Assembly (NCBI RefSeq): GCF_035982055.1
Contig: NZ_CP108427.1
Coordinates: forward strand, 4,897,001-4,961,000
Reading direction: 5' to 3'
From: Streptomyces sp. NBC_01288
GTDB lineage: Bacteria > Actinomycetota > Actinomycetes > Streptomycetales > Streptomycetaceae
Length of the DNA: 64,000 bases
Shown here: piece by piece, positions 34,571 through 44,020 of the stretch
How the letters are laid out: the number at the start of each line of letters is the position of its first letter
Numbering within the stretch: the first letter of the stretch is position 1
Notes under the pieces: generated by a model
Seen by the model: only the letters and a program-made list of their open reading frames with translations
Told to the model about the DNA's origin: nothing
Database searches by the model: none
Made by a program: the position numbers and the translations under genes

Positions 34571-35761
34571 TCATGCTCCCTTCGCGGCCTGGAACAGCTC
34601 CGCCCGCGGGTCCTCGCCCGCGGTCGCCTCTCGATACGCCTCCAGTGCGTCACGAGCATTCCCCGTGACGTCCTTCGGGACACTCACCTCGACGGTCACA
34701 AGGAGGTCACCCCGGGTGCCGTCCTTGCGGACCGCGCCCTTGCCGCGGGCGCGCATCGTGCGGCCGTTGGGCGTGCCCGGGGGCAGCTTCAGCGTCACCG
34801 GGGGCCCGCCCAGGGTGGGCACCCTGACCTCGCCGCCCAGTGCCGCCTCGGCGAACGTCACCGGGACCGTCACCGTGAGGTTGTCCTCCTTGCGGCCGAA
34901 CACGGGGTGCGCGTCGACGTGCACCATGACGTACAAGTCGCCCCCGGGACCGCCCCGTTCACCCGGAGCGCCCTTGCCGCGCAGCCGGATGCGCTGGCCG
35001 TCCGTGACCCCCGCGGGGATCCGGACCTGCATGGTCCGGGACGACTTGGCGCGCCCGCTGCCCTTGCAGTCCATGCAGGGGTGCTCGGCGATCAGGCCGC
35101 GGCCCTTGCAGTCCGGGCACGGGTCCGTGAGCGAGAAGCCGCCGCCGGAGCCGCGCGCGACCTGGCCGGTGCCGACGCAGGTCGGGCACACGCGCGGTGT
35201 GCCGTTCTTGTCGCCGGTGCCCGAACAGGCCTTGCAGGGCTGCTGCGAGGACATCCGCAGCGGGACCGTGGCCCCTTCGATGGCCTCCGTGAAGCTGAGC
35301 GTGACCTCGGACTCGATGTCCTGGCCGCGCCGGGGCTGCGTACGGGTCGTGCCCGTGCCGCCGCGGTTGAACAGGCCCCCGAAGACGTCACCGATCCCGC
35401 CGCCGAAGCCGCCGGCTCCCCCGGCGCCACCGCCGCCCTGGGCGCCGCCTCCGAAGAGGTCGCCCAGGTCGAAGTTGAAGTTGCCGCCGCCCGCGCCGCC
35501 CGGCCCCGGGCGGAAGCCGCCGTTGCCGAACAGGGCGCGGGCCTCGTCGTACTCCTTGCGCTTCTTGGGGTCACCGAGGATGTCGTGGGCCTCGGAGATC
35601 TCCTTGAAGCGCTCCTCGGCCTTGGCGTTGCCCTTGTTGGCGTCCGGGTGGAACTCGCGGGCGAGCTTCCGGTACGCCTTCTTGATCTCGGCCTCGGTGG
35701 CGTCCTTGGGGACGCCGAGGACCTTGTAGTAGTCCTTCTCGATGAAGTCCTTGGTGCTCAT
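34571..35761 (-). CDS. dnaJ: Chaperone DnaJ
   Basis: A 396-aa co-chaperone that stimulates DnaK ATPase. J-domain with HPD (REFHPDANK), Gly/Phe-rich linker (residues 85-140), four CxxCxGxG zinc motifs (CKACSGTG, CPTCVGTG, CPDCKGRG, CMDCKGSG) and two C-terminal substrate-binding domains. Third gene of the operon. Glycine-rich region is long, as is usual in Streptomyces. Confidence 0.97.
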   Translation of the reverse strand: MSTKDFIEKDYYKVLGVPKDATEAEIKKAYRKLAREFHPDANKGNAKAEERFKEISEAHDILGDPKKRKEYDEARALFGNGGFRPGPGGAGGGNFNFDLGDLFGGGAQGGGGAGGAGGFGGGIGDVFGGLFNRGGTGTTRTQPRRGQDIESEVTLSFTEAIEGATVPLRMSSQQPCKACSGTGDKNGTPRVCPTCVGTGQVARGSGGGFSLTDPCPDCKGRGLIAEHPCMDCKGSGRAKSSRTMQVRIPAGVTDGQRIRLRGKGAPGERGGPGGDLYVMVHVDAHPVFGRKEDNLTVTVPVTFAEAALGGEVRVPTLGGPPVTLKLPPGTPNGRTMRARGKGAVRKDGTRGDLLVTVEVSVPKDVTGNARDALEAYREATAGEDPRAELFQAAKGA

Positions 35762-35794
35762 CCTCGACGCCCCTCCTTCTCTTCGCTCGGTGCG

Positions 35795-36457
35795 TCAGCC
35801 CTCTTCAGGGCCGTTGTCCTTCTCGTCGGCGGCCTCGGACTCGTCCTCCGCCTTGCCGGTCCCCGTGGCGCCGGGCTGCGGCTCGGCGACGGCCACCCGC
35901 GCGGGGCGGATGGTGCGCTCGCCGATGCGGTACCCGGGCTGAAGGATCGCGACGCAGGTCGTCTCGGTGACGTCCGGCGCGTACGAGTGCATGAGGGCCT
36001 CGTGGATCGTCGGGTCGAAGGGCTCGCCCTCCTTGCCGAACTGCTGCAGTCCCATCTTCGCCGCGGCGGTCTCCAGGGATTCCGCCACCGACTTGAAACC
36101 GCCGACGAGTTCGCCGTGTTCCCGCGCGCGGCCGATGTCGTCGAGGGTGGGCATCAGCTCGGTCAGGAGGTTCGCCACGGCGATCTCCTTGACCGCGATG
36201 CGGTCCCGCTCGACCCGGCGGCGGTAGTTCTGGAACTCGGCCTGGAGCCGCTGGAGGTCCGCGGTGCGCTCTTCGAGCGCCTTGCGCACCTGGTCCAGCT
36301 GGGCCGTCAGACCGGCGATCTGTGCACTTGCGTCCCCTGCCGGGGCCGCCCCCTCCCCACTACTGGAGGGGGAGGCGGCCTGCGGCTCGGCGTCGTCGGG
36401 GGTGGCGCCGGAGGGGACGTCGGGCTTCTCGTCGAAGCCCGGAGTCTCCTCCGTCAC
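35795..36457 (-). CDS. grpE: Nucleotide exchange factor GrpE
   Basis: A 220-aa protein that recycles ADP from DnaK. Acidic N-terminus, coiled coil (LTAQLDQVRKALEERTADLQ), then the GrpE head with RVERDRIAVKEIAVANLLTE and FDPTIHEALM. GTG 36457 overlaps the dnaK stop by 4 nt (GTGA), so coupled translation. Confidence 0.96.
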   Translation of the reverse strand: MTEETPGFDEKPDVPSGATPDDAEPQAASPSSSGEGAAPAGDASAQIAGLTAQLDQVRKALEERTADLQRLQAEFQNYRRRVERDRIAVKEIAVANLLTELMPTLDDIGRAREHGELVGGFKSVAESLETAAAKMGLQQFGKEGEPFDPTIHEALMHSYAPDVTETTCVAILQPGYRIGERTIRPARVAVAEPQPGATGTGKAEDESEAADEKDNGPEEG

Positions 36458-38298
36458 GCGGCACCGTCCTTGCGCTCGTCGTCCACGATCTCGGCGTCCA
36501 CCACGTCGTCGTCCGCCTTGGGCGCCTCGGCACCCGGGGCGTCGCCGCCCGCGGCCTGCGCGGCCTGCGCGTCGGCGTACATGGCCTGGCCGACCTTCTG
36601 GGAGACGGCGGAGACCTTCTCGGTGGCCGTACGGATCTCGGCGGTGTCCTCGCCCTTCAGCGCGGCCTTCAGCTCCTCTACGGCGGCCTCGACCTCGGTC
36701 TTGACCTCGCCGGGGACCTTGTCCTCGTTGTCCTTGAGGAACTTCTCCGTCTGGTAGACGAGCTGCTCGCCCTGGTTGCGGGACTCGGCGGCCTCGCGGC
36801 GACGGTGGTCCTCGTCCGCGTACTGCTCGGCCTCCTGGCGCATGCGGTCGACCTCGTCCTTCGGCAGCGAGGAGCCGCCGGTGACGGTCATCTTCTGCTC
36901 CTTGCCGGTGCCGAGGTCCTTGGCCGTGACGTGCATGATGCCGTTGGCGTCGATGTCGAAGGAGACCTCGATCTGCGGGACACCGCGCGGGGCCGGCGGC
37001 AGACCGGTCAGCTCGAACATCCCGAGCTTCTTGTTGTACGCCGCGATCTCGCGCTCGCCCTGGTAGACCTGGATCTGCACGGAGGGCTGGTTGTCCTCGG
37101 CGGTGGTGAAGATCTCGGACCGCTTGGTCGGGATCGTGGTGTTGCGCTCGATGAGCTTGGTCATGATCCCTCCCTTGGTCTCGATACCGAGGGACAGCGG
37201 GGTGACGTCGAGGAGCAGGACGTCCTTGACCTCACCCTTGAGGACACCGGCCTGGAGGGACGCGCCGATGGCGACGACCTCGTCCGGGTTGACGCCCTTG
37301 TTGGCGTCCTGGCCGGCGGTCAGCTCCTTGACGATCTCGGCGACGGCCGGCATACGGGTGGAGCCACCGACGAGGACGACGTGGTCGATCTCGTTGATCG
37401 AGATGCCGGCGTCCTTGATGACGTTGTGGAACGGCGTCTTGCAGCGCTCCAGCAGGTCGGCCGTCAGCTGCTGGAACTGGGCGCGGGTGAGCTTCTCGTC
37501 CAGGTGCAGCGGGCCCTCGGCGGACGCCGTGATGTAGGGCAGGTTGATCGAGGTCTCGGTGGAGCTCGACAGCTCGATCTTGGCCTTCTCGGCAGCCTCA
37601 CGGAGACGCTGGAGGGCCATCTTGTCCTTGCCCAGGTCCACGCCGTGGCCGGACGCGAACTGCTTCACCAGGTAGTCGACGACCCGCTGGTCCCAGTCGT
37701 CACCACCGAGGTGGTTGTCGCCGTTCGTGGCCTTCACCTCGACGACGCCGTCGCCGATCTCCAGGAGGGACACGTCGAAGGTGCCGCCACCGAGGTCGAA
37801 GACGAGGATCGTCTGGTCGTCCTTGTCGAGGCCGTACGCCAGCGCCGCGGCGGTCGGCTCGTTCACGATGCGCAGGACGTTCAGGCCCGCGATCTCGCCG
37901 GCCTCCTTCGTCGCCTGACGCTCGGAGTCGTTGAAGTACGCCGGGACGGTGATGACCGCGTCGGCCACCTTCTCGCCCAGGTAGGCCTCGGCGTCGCGCT
38001 TCAGCTTCTGCAGGATGAAGGCGCTCATCTGCTGCGGGTTGAAGCTCTTGCCGTCCAGCTCGATCTTCCAGTCCGTGCCCATGTGACGCTTCACGGAACG
38101 GATGGTCCGGTCAACGTTCGTGACCGCCTGGCGCTTGGCCACCTCTCCGACGAGCACCTCGCCGTTCTTGGCGAAGGCGACGACGGACGGCGTGGTCCTG
38201 GCGCCCTCTGCGTTGGTGATGACGGTGGGCTCGCCGCCTTCAAGAACGCTGACGACGGAGTTAGTCGTGCCCAGGTCGATGCCGACCGCACGTGCCAT
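36454..38298 (-). CDS. dnaK: Chaperone DnaK (Hsp70)
   Basis: A 614-aa Hsp70. ATPase-domain motifs are complete: VGIDLGTTNSVV, FDLGGGTFDVSLLEIGDG and VLVGGSTRMPA; substrate-binding domain follows, and the C-terminal lid ends in an acidic DVVDAEIVDDE stretch. ATG 38298 has GGAGGA upstream. First gene of dnaK-grpE-dnaJ-hspR, with HAIR operators at 38320 and 38372 in the leader. Works with ClpB encoded upstream in the window. Confidence 0.98.
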   Translation of the reverse strand: MARAVGIDLGTTNSVVSVLEGGEPTVITNAEGARTTPSVVAFAKNGEVLVGEVAKRQAVTNVDRTIRSVKRHMGTDWKIELDGKSFNPQQMSAFILQKLKRDAEAYLGEKVADAVITVPAYFNDSERQATKEAGEIAGLNVLRIVNEPTAAALAYGLDKDDQTILVFDLGGGTFDVSLLEIGDGVVEVKATNGDNHLGGDDWDQRVVDYLVKQFASGHGVDLGKDKMALQRLREAAEKAKIELSSSTETSINLPYITASAEGPLHLDEKLTRAQFQQLTADLLERCKTPFHNVIKDAGISINEIDHVVLVGGSTRMPAVAEIVKELTAGQDANKGVNPDEVVAIGASLQAGVLKGEVKDVLLLDVTPLSLGIETKGGIMTKLIERNTTIPTKRSEIFTTAEDNQPSVQIQVYQGEREIAAYNKKLGMFELTGLPPAPRGVPQIEVSFDIDANGIMHVTAKDLGTGKEQKMTVTGGSSLPKDEVDRMRQEAEQYADEDHRRREAAESRNQGEQLVYQTEKFLKDNEDKVPGEVKTEVEAAVEELKAALKGEDTAEIRTATEKVSAVSQKVGQAMYADAQAAQAAGGDAPGAEAPKADDDVVDAEIVDDERKDGAA

Positions 38299-38319
38299 GG
38301 TTGATTCCTCCAGCAATGA

Positions 38320-38340
38320 CTTGAGTGGAACGGACTCAAG
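38320..38340. promoter_or_regulatory. HAIR operator 1 (HspR binding) at dnaK
   Basis: CTTGAGT, 7 nt, ACTCAAG: a perfect match to the HspR-associated inverted repeat, beginning 22 nt upstream of the dnaK start. Confidence 0.93.
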
Positions 38341-38371
38341 TGTGCACGACACTCACCGCTGGGTCAACAGA

Positions 38372-38392
38372 GCTGAGTCGACCAGGCTCAAC
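38372..38392. promoter_or_regulatory. HAIR-like operator 2 at dnaK
   Basis: An imperfect second copy, GCTGAGT-N7-GCTCAAC (arms 38372-38378 and 38386-38392), 31 nt beyond the first. Multiple HAIR copies at dnaK are usual in Streptomyces. It abuts the stop of the neighbouring transferase gene. Confidence 0.6.
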
Positions 38393-38394
38393 TC

Positions 38395-39417
38395 TTATCC
38401 GTTCCTTACACGCAACTGCGCCCTGACCTGCGTGGACGCGGCACGCCTCGCCCCGTAGACAGTGACTTTAAGCAGTCCGAACACGACCACCAGGGCCCCG
38501 CCCGCCACCCACACGACGGCGGATTCACCCACCCACCCGTTGTTCACGAGCACCCCGACGAGCACTCCGGAGAACCCCCCGACGGCCAGGACCACCACCG
38601 CCCCCTGCGGAGTGAGCCCCAACCGCCGCAGCCGATGGGCGAGATGGTCGGGCCCGCCCCGCAGCAACGCCCGCCCGGCCAGCCGTCGCGACAGCAACAC
38701 CAGTACGGCATCCGCACTCGCGACGGCGGTGAGCGCGAACAACACCCCCACACTGGACGCGAACCCGCGCCCGGCCTGCGTGACCACGGCGGCCGAGGCG
38801 AGCACGAACCCCGTGAACAGCGACCCGCACGCGCCGAGCGCGATCCGCGCGGGATGCCAGTTGCGCATCAGGAACCCGGTGAGCGCGGCGGCCAGCACAC
38901 TCAGCAACACCGCGAACCCGTCCATCACTTCCATCGCGGCGCAGGCCCCGACCCCGAAGGCGGTGATCACGCCCACGGTCCCGGCGAGCCCGTCGGCGTG
39001 ATCGAGCCCCTTGAAGGCGCCGGCGACGAACACGATCCAGACCGCGGCCAACACTCCACCGGGCACCCCGATCTCGCCGTACGGCACGACACAGGCCGCC
39101 GCCACGGCCGTACCGAGGACGAGGAACCGCGTCTTCAGCCGCCACACGTCGGCGACGAGCCCGAGCGCGGCCACGGCGGACCCGGCGCCGAGCAGTCCGC
39201 CGACCCCGTCGCCGAGCGGGGCGACGCCGGTCCAGTGGCACGCCCAGGTCACCGAGACGACGGCGAGCACGACGGCGAGTCCCCCGAGCAGCGGTACCGG
39301 ACGCGTCCGCCGTCTGCGGTCGACGATCCGCGCCCGCAGTGCGGGCACCCGGAGCAGTGCGGTGAGGAGGGCGGAGAGGAGCAGGGCGGTCGTGGCGGCG
39401 AGAATCCCGTAGAGCAC
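38395..39417 (-). CDS. MraY/WecA-like glycosyl-1-phosphate transferase
   Basis: A 340-aa membrane protein with about nine to eleven helices. It shows RTRPVPLLGGLAVVLAVV, the loop FKGLDHADGLAGTVGVI (DGLAG is typical of the polyprenyl-phosphate GlcNAc-1-phosphate transferases) and GHRLRRLGLT-like HRLRRLGLTPQGAVVVLA. It therefore likely attaches a sugar phosphate to a polyprenyl carrier in envelope polymer synthesis. GTG start at 39417, upstream of the dnaK operon but with the HAIR sites between. Confidence 0.82.
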   Translation of the reverse strand: MLYGILAATTALLLSALLTALLRVPALRARIVDRRRRTRPVPLLGGLAVVLAVVSVTWACHWTGVAPLGDGVGGLLGAGSAVAALGLVADVWRLKTRFLVLGTAVAAACVVPYGEIGVPGGVLAAVWIVFVAGAFKGLDHADGLAGTVGVITAFGVGACAAMEVMDGFAVLLSVLAAALTGFLMRNWHPARIALGACGSLFTGFVLASAAVVTQAGRGFASSVGVLFALTAVASADAVLVLLSRRLAGRALLRGGPDHLAHRLRRLGLTPQGAVVVLAVGGFSGVLVGVLVNNGWVGESAVVWVAGGALVVVFGLLKVTVYGARRAASTQVRAQLRVRNG

Positions 39418-39657
39418 GGATCCAAATTAGACGCAAATGTACCAATTCAGTACGAATAACACGATCAGACCGTAACAAGCTCGGGAACAAGCCCGGAGCA
39501 GGTCTTTTTAGGCAACCCTCAGCGACACACATCACCGCACGGCTGGCTACAGTGCGACGCAGGATAGGGGTAGTCTCGGTCGAACCGATTAAGTTACCGC
39601 TTAGTAATGTGCTGGGTGGTAATGCCATGACCCCTCGCAGGCCCGAGGAGCCCTGAA

Positions 39658-41949
39658 ATGCAACTCGCCGCGATCATCGTGTCGCTGGTACTGATCGTGG
39701 TCGGTGTGGCGCTGTTCGCCCGCGCCGTCCTACAGATCTACACCTTCATGCGACTCGGCCAGAACGTGCCAGCGGGCACCCGCACCGACGAGCCCGTGCA
39801 GCGCACCCTCACCGTGGCCAAGGAGTTCCTCGGCCACACCCGGATGAACCGCTGGGGTGTCGTCGGCGTCGCACACTGGTTCGTGGCGGTGGGCTTCTTC
39901 TCGCTGCTGCTGACGATCGTCAACGCCATCGGCCAGCTCTTCCAGGCCGACTGGCTGCTGCCGGTCATCGGTGAGTGGGCGCCGTACAACGTCTTCGTCG
40001 AGTTCATCGGCACGATGACGGTCCTCGGCATCCTCGCCCTGATCGTGATCCGCCAGCTGAGCAAGCCGAACAAGCCAGGCCGCAAGTCCCGTTTCGCCGG
40101 CTCGAACTTCGGCCAGGCGTACTTCGTCGAGGCCGTCATCCTCATCGTCGGCGTCTGCATCTTCATGCTGCACGCGCTCGAAGGCGCCCAGCACCACGTC
40201 GACGCCTACGAGGCGTCCTTCTTCATCTCGTACCCCGTGGTGTCGGCCCTGGAGCACCTGGACGTCTCCACACTCCAGAACCTCACGTACCTCTTCGCGG
40301 GCGTGAAGATCGCGACCTCCTTCATCTGGATGATCACGGTCGCCCTGAAGACGGACATGGGCGTCGCCTGGCACCGCTTCCTGGCGTTCCCGAACATCTG
40401 GTTCAAGCGCAACGCGACCGGCGAGACCTCGCTCGGCGCCCTGCTCCCGATGACGTCGGGCGGCAAGCCGATCGACTTCACCGACCCGGGCGACGACGAC
40501 GTCTTCGGCGTCTCCCAGGTCGAGCAGTTCTCCTGGAAGGGCCTGCTGGACTTCTCCACGTGCACGGAGTGCGGTCGCTGCCAGTCGCAGTGCCCCGCCT
40601 GGAACACGGGCAAGCCCCTGTCCCCCAAGCTCCTGATCATGTCCCTCCGCGACCACGCGCACGCCAAGGCCCCGTACCTGCTGGCGGGCGGCGGCAAGTC
40701 GATGGAGGGCGAGGAGAAGGCGACGGAGGAGCAGCTCGCAGGCGTCCCCGCCGCCGCCCTCGCGGAGGCCGAACGCCCGCTGATCGGCACGCTCGAAGAG
40801 AACGGCGTCATCGACCCGGACGTCCTATGGTCCTGCACCACCTGCGGCGCCTGCGTCGAGCAGTGCCCGGTGGACATCGAGCACGTCGACCACATCGTCG
40901 ACATGCGCCGCTACCAGGTGATGATCGAGAGCGCGTTCCCGTCCGAGGCCGGGACGATGCTCAAGAACCTGGAGAAGAAGGGCAACCCCTGGGGCCTGGC
41001 GAAGAAGCAGCGCCTGGAGTGGCTCAAGGAGGTCGAGTTCGAGGTCCCGGTCGTCGGCCAGGACATCGAGGACCTCACCGAGGTCGAGTACCTGTACTGG
41101 GTCGGCTGCGCGGGCGCGCTGGAAGACCGCGCCAAGAAGACGACGAAGGCCTTCGCGGAACTCCTGCACATCGCGGGCGTCAAGTTCGCGATCATGGGCG
41201 GCGACGAGAAGTGCACGGGCGACTCGGCACGGAGGCTCGGCAACGAGCCCCTGTTCCAGGAACTCGGCATGGAGAACGTCATGGCCCTGAACATGGCGTT
41301 CGGCGAGGAACTGGACGACGACGGCAAGGTCGTAGCCGAGTCCGCGAAGCCGAAGTCGGCGAAGAAGATCGTCGCAACGTGCCCGCACTGTCTGAACACC
41401 ATCGGCAACGAGTACCCGCAGCTCGGCGGCGACTACGAGGTCATCCACCACACCCAGCTGCTCCAACACCTCGTCGACGAGGGCAAGTTGGTCCCGGTCA
41501 CCCCGGTCGAGGGCATCATCACCTACCACGACCCCTGCTACCTGGGCCGCCACAACAAGATCTACACGCCCCCGCGCGAGATCATCGCCAGCGTCCCCGG
41601 CCTCCGCAACGAGGAGATGCACCGCCACAAGGAACGCGGCTTCTGCTGCGGCGCCGGCGGCGCACGCATGTGGATGGAAGAGCGCATCGGCAAGCGCATC
41701 AACAACGAACGCGTGGACGAAGCCCTCTCCCTGAACCCGGACATCGTCTCAACGGCCTGCCCCTTCTGCCTGGTCATGCTCACCGACTCGGTCAACGGCA
41801 AGAAGAACGACGGCAAGGCCAAGGAATCGATCCAGGTGGTCGACGTGGCCCAACTCCTCCTGGACTCGGTCAGGAAGCCGTCGGACGACGAGCCCCCGGC
41901 AGGCACCGCGGAACCGGAGAACGCCCCGGAACCCCAGCCGGTGAAGTAA
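39658..41949 (+). CDS. Membrane iron-sulfur oxidoreductase, EtfD-like
   Basis: A 763-aa protein. About five N-terminal membrane helices (residues 1-235), then two 4Fe-4S motifs (CTECGRCQSQCP and CTTCGACVEQCP) and two CCG (cysteine-rich) domains with CPHCLNTIGNEYPQ, DPCYLGRH, CCGAGGARMW and CPFCLVML. The same layout is found in the actinobacterial ETF:menaquinone oxidoreductase EtfD, which passes electrons from fatty-acid oxidation to the quinone pool. ATG 39658. No etfAB in the window, so partner genes lie elsewhere. Confidence 0.82.
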   Translation: MQLAAIIVSLVLIVVGVALFARAVLQIYTFMRLGQNVPAGTRTDEPVQRTLTVAKEFLGHTRMNRWGVVGVAHWFVAVGFFSLLLTIVNAIGQLFQADWLLPVIGEWAPYNVFVEFIGTMTVLGILALIVIRQLSKPNKPGRKSRFAGSNFGQAYFVEAVILIVGVCIFMLHALEGAQHHVDAYEASFFISYPVVSALEHLDVSTLQNLTYLFAGVKIATSFIWMITVALKTDMGVAWHRFLAFPNIWFKRNATGETSLGALLPMTSGGKPIDFTDPGDDDVFGVSQVEQFSWKGLLDFSTCTECGRCQSQCPAWNTGKPLSPKLLIMSLRDHAHAKAPYLLAGGGKSMEGEEKATEEQLAGVPAAALAEAERPLIGTLEENGVIDPDVLWSCTTCGACVEQCPVDIEHVDHIVDMRRYQVMIESAFPSEAGTMLKNLEKKGNPWGLAKKQRLEWLKEVEFEVPVVGQDIEDLTEVEYLYWVGCAGALEDRAKKTTKAFAELLHIAGVKFAIMGGDEKCTGDSARRLGNEPLFQELGMENVMALNMAFGEELDDDGKVVAESAKPKSAKKIVATCPHCLNTIGNEYPQLGGDYEVIHHTQLLQHLVDEGKLVPVTPVEGIITYHDPCYLGRHNKIYTPPREIIASVPGLRNEEMHRHKERGFCCGAGGARMWMEERIGKRINNERVDEALSLNPDIVSTACPFCLVMLTDSVNGKKNDGKAKESIQVVDVAQLLLDSVRKPSDDEPPAGTAEPENAPEPQPVK

Positions 41950-41962
41950 GGCCCGATCCGCT

Positions 41963-42008
41963 ACGACGGCGCCCCGCACCCTCCTCGAAGGGTGCGGGGC
42001 GCCGTCGT
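41963..42008 (+). terminator. Terminator after the EtfD-like gene
   Basis: Perfect 19-bp stem (41963-41981 with 41990-42008), 8-nt loop, beginning 14 nt after the stop. Probably the end of the transcript; the next gene, 42147, starts its own. Confidence 0.85.
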
Positions 42009-42146
42009 CGTAGGGGGAGGGGTGTAGCGGGCTACACCCCTGATCCGGGAGAACGGTCCCTCGTGACGGCGAGCGCGCGACGGAATCGTAGAGGCCAGAG
42101 ATCACGCCCCTCTCCGATGCCTCCGATCCCCTCCGAAGGAACTCCC

Positions 42147-42548
42147 GTGAAGTCGCTGCTGGCCACCCTGAAGTCGCTCGGCGCCAACCTCCTGCTCTGG
42201 TCGTTCTTCGTCGGCGGCCTCGCCGCGAGCACGGCCTCCGGGGCGGTGCTGGACGGTACGGCGAAGAACGCCGCCACCTACACCGGTATCGCCGTCTCGC
42301 TCCTGGCCGGCTCGCGCATAGCGAAGAAGCCGAAGATCAAGGCGTTCCTGTCGAAGCGGTCGACGCTGTGGTTCCTGTTCCTCTTCAACGGCGGTGTGGC
42401 CGCGTTCTGTTACCTCTCCATGGACGGCGTCAAGGGCATCGCGACCGCGGCGGGCATGGGCCTGGTCTCCCTGGGCGCGGCGGGCGGCCTGCTGGCGAAC
42501 CGCCACGAGCCGACCACCAAGCCCCGCCTGGAAGAACCCTGGGCCTGA
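42147..42548 (+). CDS. Small integral membrane protein
   Basis: A 133-aa protein with four predicted helices (NLLLWSFFVGGLAAS, TYTGIAVSLLAGS, LWFLFLFNGGVAAFCYL, MGLVSLGAAGGLLA). GTG 42147 with GAAGGA upstream. Not recognised. The neighbouring gene ends at a terminator, so this is monocistronic; a 1.1-kb inverted repeat begins just downstream. Confidence 0.7.
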   Translation: MKSLLATLKSLGANLLLWSFFVGGLAASTASGAVLDGTAKNAATYTGIAVSLLAGSRIAKKPKIKAFLSKRSTLWFLFLFNGGVAAFCYLSMDGVKGIATAAGMGLVSLGAAGGLLANRHEPTTKPRLEEPWA

Positions 42549-42630
42549 CCCCACCCCAACCGCCCCCTCTGCCTCCTCCGACGTCTCCAAAGCACGACAT
42601 CGGGAAGGCGAACGCGACTTGATACGTGGA

Positions 42631-43068
42631 CGTTGGGCCACTCGCTTCTTGGCCAGTGTCGTGCTTCCACGGCCCGAGTAAAGGGCGCTCCCTACGGTCG
42701 CGTCGCCTTCGGCGATGGCCCTGCGGGCCACCCTTGACTAGGGCCGCTCCAGCCCGTTTCAGAAGCGAGCGAGCGGCCCGGAGGAACGGGTGGCCAGGTA
42801 GGGACCCCCTTGCCTGAACCGTGTTGCCGGCCGGTGCGAAGGGGCGCGCTCGCGTCTCGCCAGCACGCCGGGCTGGCTTAGCGGCTACCCGCCGGTGGAG
42901 TGGGAGGCGCGACACGAGTGGAGAGTGCAGGGGGGCATGCTGCCGTCCGACCCGCACACCGCCTCGGCTTGAGCGGCCGACGCCGGGTGGGTAGGTGCTG
43001 GAAGCCGGGGGTAAATCTAACCACCGTCGTGACCTCTGACCGGTTAGAAAAGACCACAGCCTACAGAG
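42631..43068. repeat. Long inverted repeat, left arm
   Basis: Together with 43344-43721 this forms a 1.09-kb palindromic structure. The outermost 9 bp match perfectly and the arms align along most of their length, for example around AAGCCGGGGGTAAATCTAAC (43003-43022) and its complement near 43391-43410. A segment near 42893-43000 has no close counterpart. No protein-coding signal. Confidence 0.9.
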
Positions 43069-43110
43069 CAGACACGACCGGAGACCCGGGGGCCAGGCCG
43101 GAGGGGCCGC

Positions 43111-43157
43111 GAAATGTGACACTTCCGCTTCCCCTTCCGCTACGGCTGTCACATTTC
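43111..43157. repeat. Small inverted repeat in the LIR spacer
   Basis: Perfect 11-bp arms (43111-43121 and 43147-43157) around a 25-nt loop. It lies in the 275-nt spacer between the long arms and is AT-richer than its surroundings. Confidence 0.75.
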
Positions 43158-43268
43158 TGCGGACCGGGCGCCCCGTGGCCCAGGGAGGGCCCATAACCCA
43201 CCGCCTGTCACCCATGGCCCGTTGCTCGCGAGGCCGAGGTCGACCCCCGCGCACCCCACCAACCGGTA

Positions 43269-43301
43269 GCCGCTGAGCCGACCCGGCGTGCGGGCGAGAC
43301 G
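43269..43301. repeat. Extra partial copy of right-arm sequence in spacer
   Basis: 33 nt that match 43467-43499 with two mismatches in direct orientation, showing that the element contains partly repeated modules. Confidence 0.7.
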
Positions 43302-43343
43302 TCAACGCGTCGCACTCGCCCCGGCTCCGCCCCGCCCTGGTCT

Positions 43344-43721
43344 CTCTGGAAGCTGTGTCTATTTCTAACCGGTCACAGCCCGCTACGGTGGTTAGATTTA
43401 CCCCCGGCTTCCCGCAACCACCCATCCACCCGTCCGCCCATCCACTCATCCGCCCACCCACCGTTGGCCGCTGAGCCGGCCCGGCGTGCTGGCGAGACGC
43501 GAGCGCGCCCCCGGGCGCCGGGCCGGAACTCAGTACAGGCAGGGGGATTCTTGCCTGGCCACCCATCCCTCGGGGCCGCCCGCTCGCTTCTGAAACGGGA
43601 TTGAGGGAGGTGAGTCAAGGGTGGAGCGGAGCGGAATCGGCGTAGCCGACGCGACCGCAGGGAGCGCCCTTTACTCGGCTCCCGCAATCCCGACACTGAC
43701 CAAGAAGCGGGCGGCCCAACG
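43344..43721. repeat. Long inverted repeat, right arm
   Basis: The complement of the left arm (see 42631-43068), with differing internal stretches such as an ACCCATCCACCCGTCCGCCC-like pyrimidine run around 43415-43462 that is replaced by other sequence on the left. Confidence 0.9.
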
Positions 43722-44020
43722 GTCACATCACGGCGTACGCAAGTGGCACAAGTGGCGTATCAGGGCGGCGACTTGAGCACCGGCAGTCGTCATCACCGCA
43801 CGCACCTGACCCGCCCCCAACGCCCCCACCCACTCACTCACTCACTCACTCACCCCAGAGATTTACCGAACTCACGTACAACCCTTGCGCACCACCACAG
43901 GTCTCCTGATCGCCAACCACCCGTGAAGCCAAGGACAACTCCCGGCAAACACGGACGGTCCGCACCCCATCGACGCGGATGCCCGCCACGCATCCCCCGC
44001 ATGCCGCAGGAGAACCCCGC
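43722..44020. other. Leader region of the FG-GAP gene with CACT microsatellite
   Basis: About 300 nt before the FG-GAP gene, with no gene of its own. It holds a tetranucleotide run of about 5.75 copies of CACT at 43831-43853. Confidence 0.6.

Noticed and set aside
39975..42548. Very long open frame covering the EtfD-like gene
   Set aside because: It is an alternative frame of a GC-rich coding sequence; only its last 134 codons (42147-42548) are a real gene.
42430..43566. Minus-strand open frame across the inverted repeat
   Set aside because: Low-complexity Arg/Gly/Pro product, no ribosome site, lies wholly inside the non-coding repeat.
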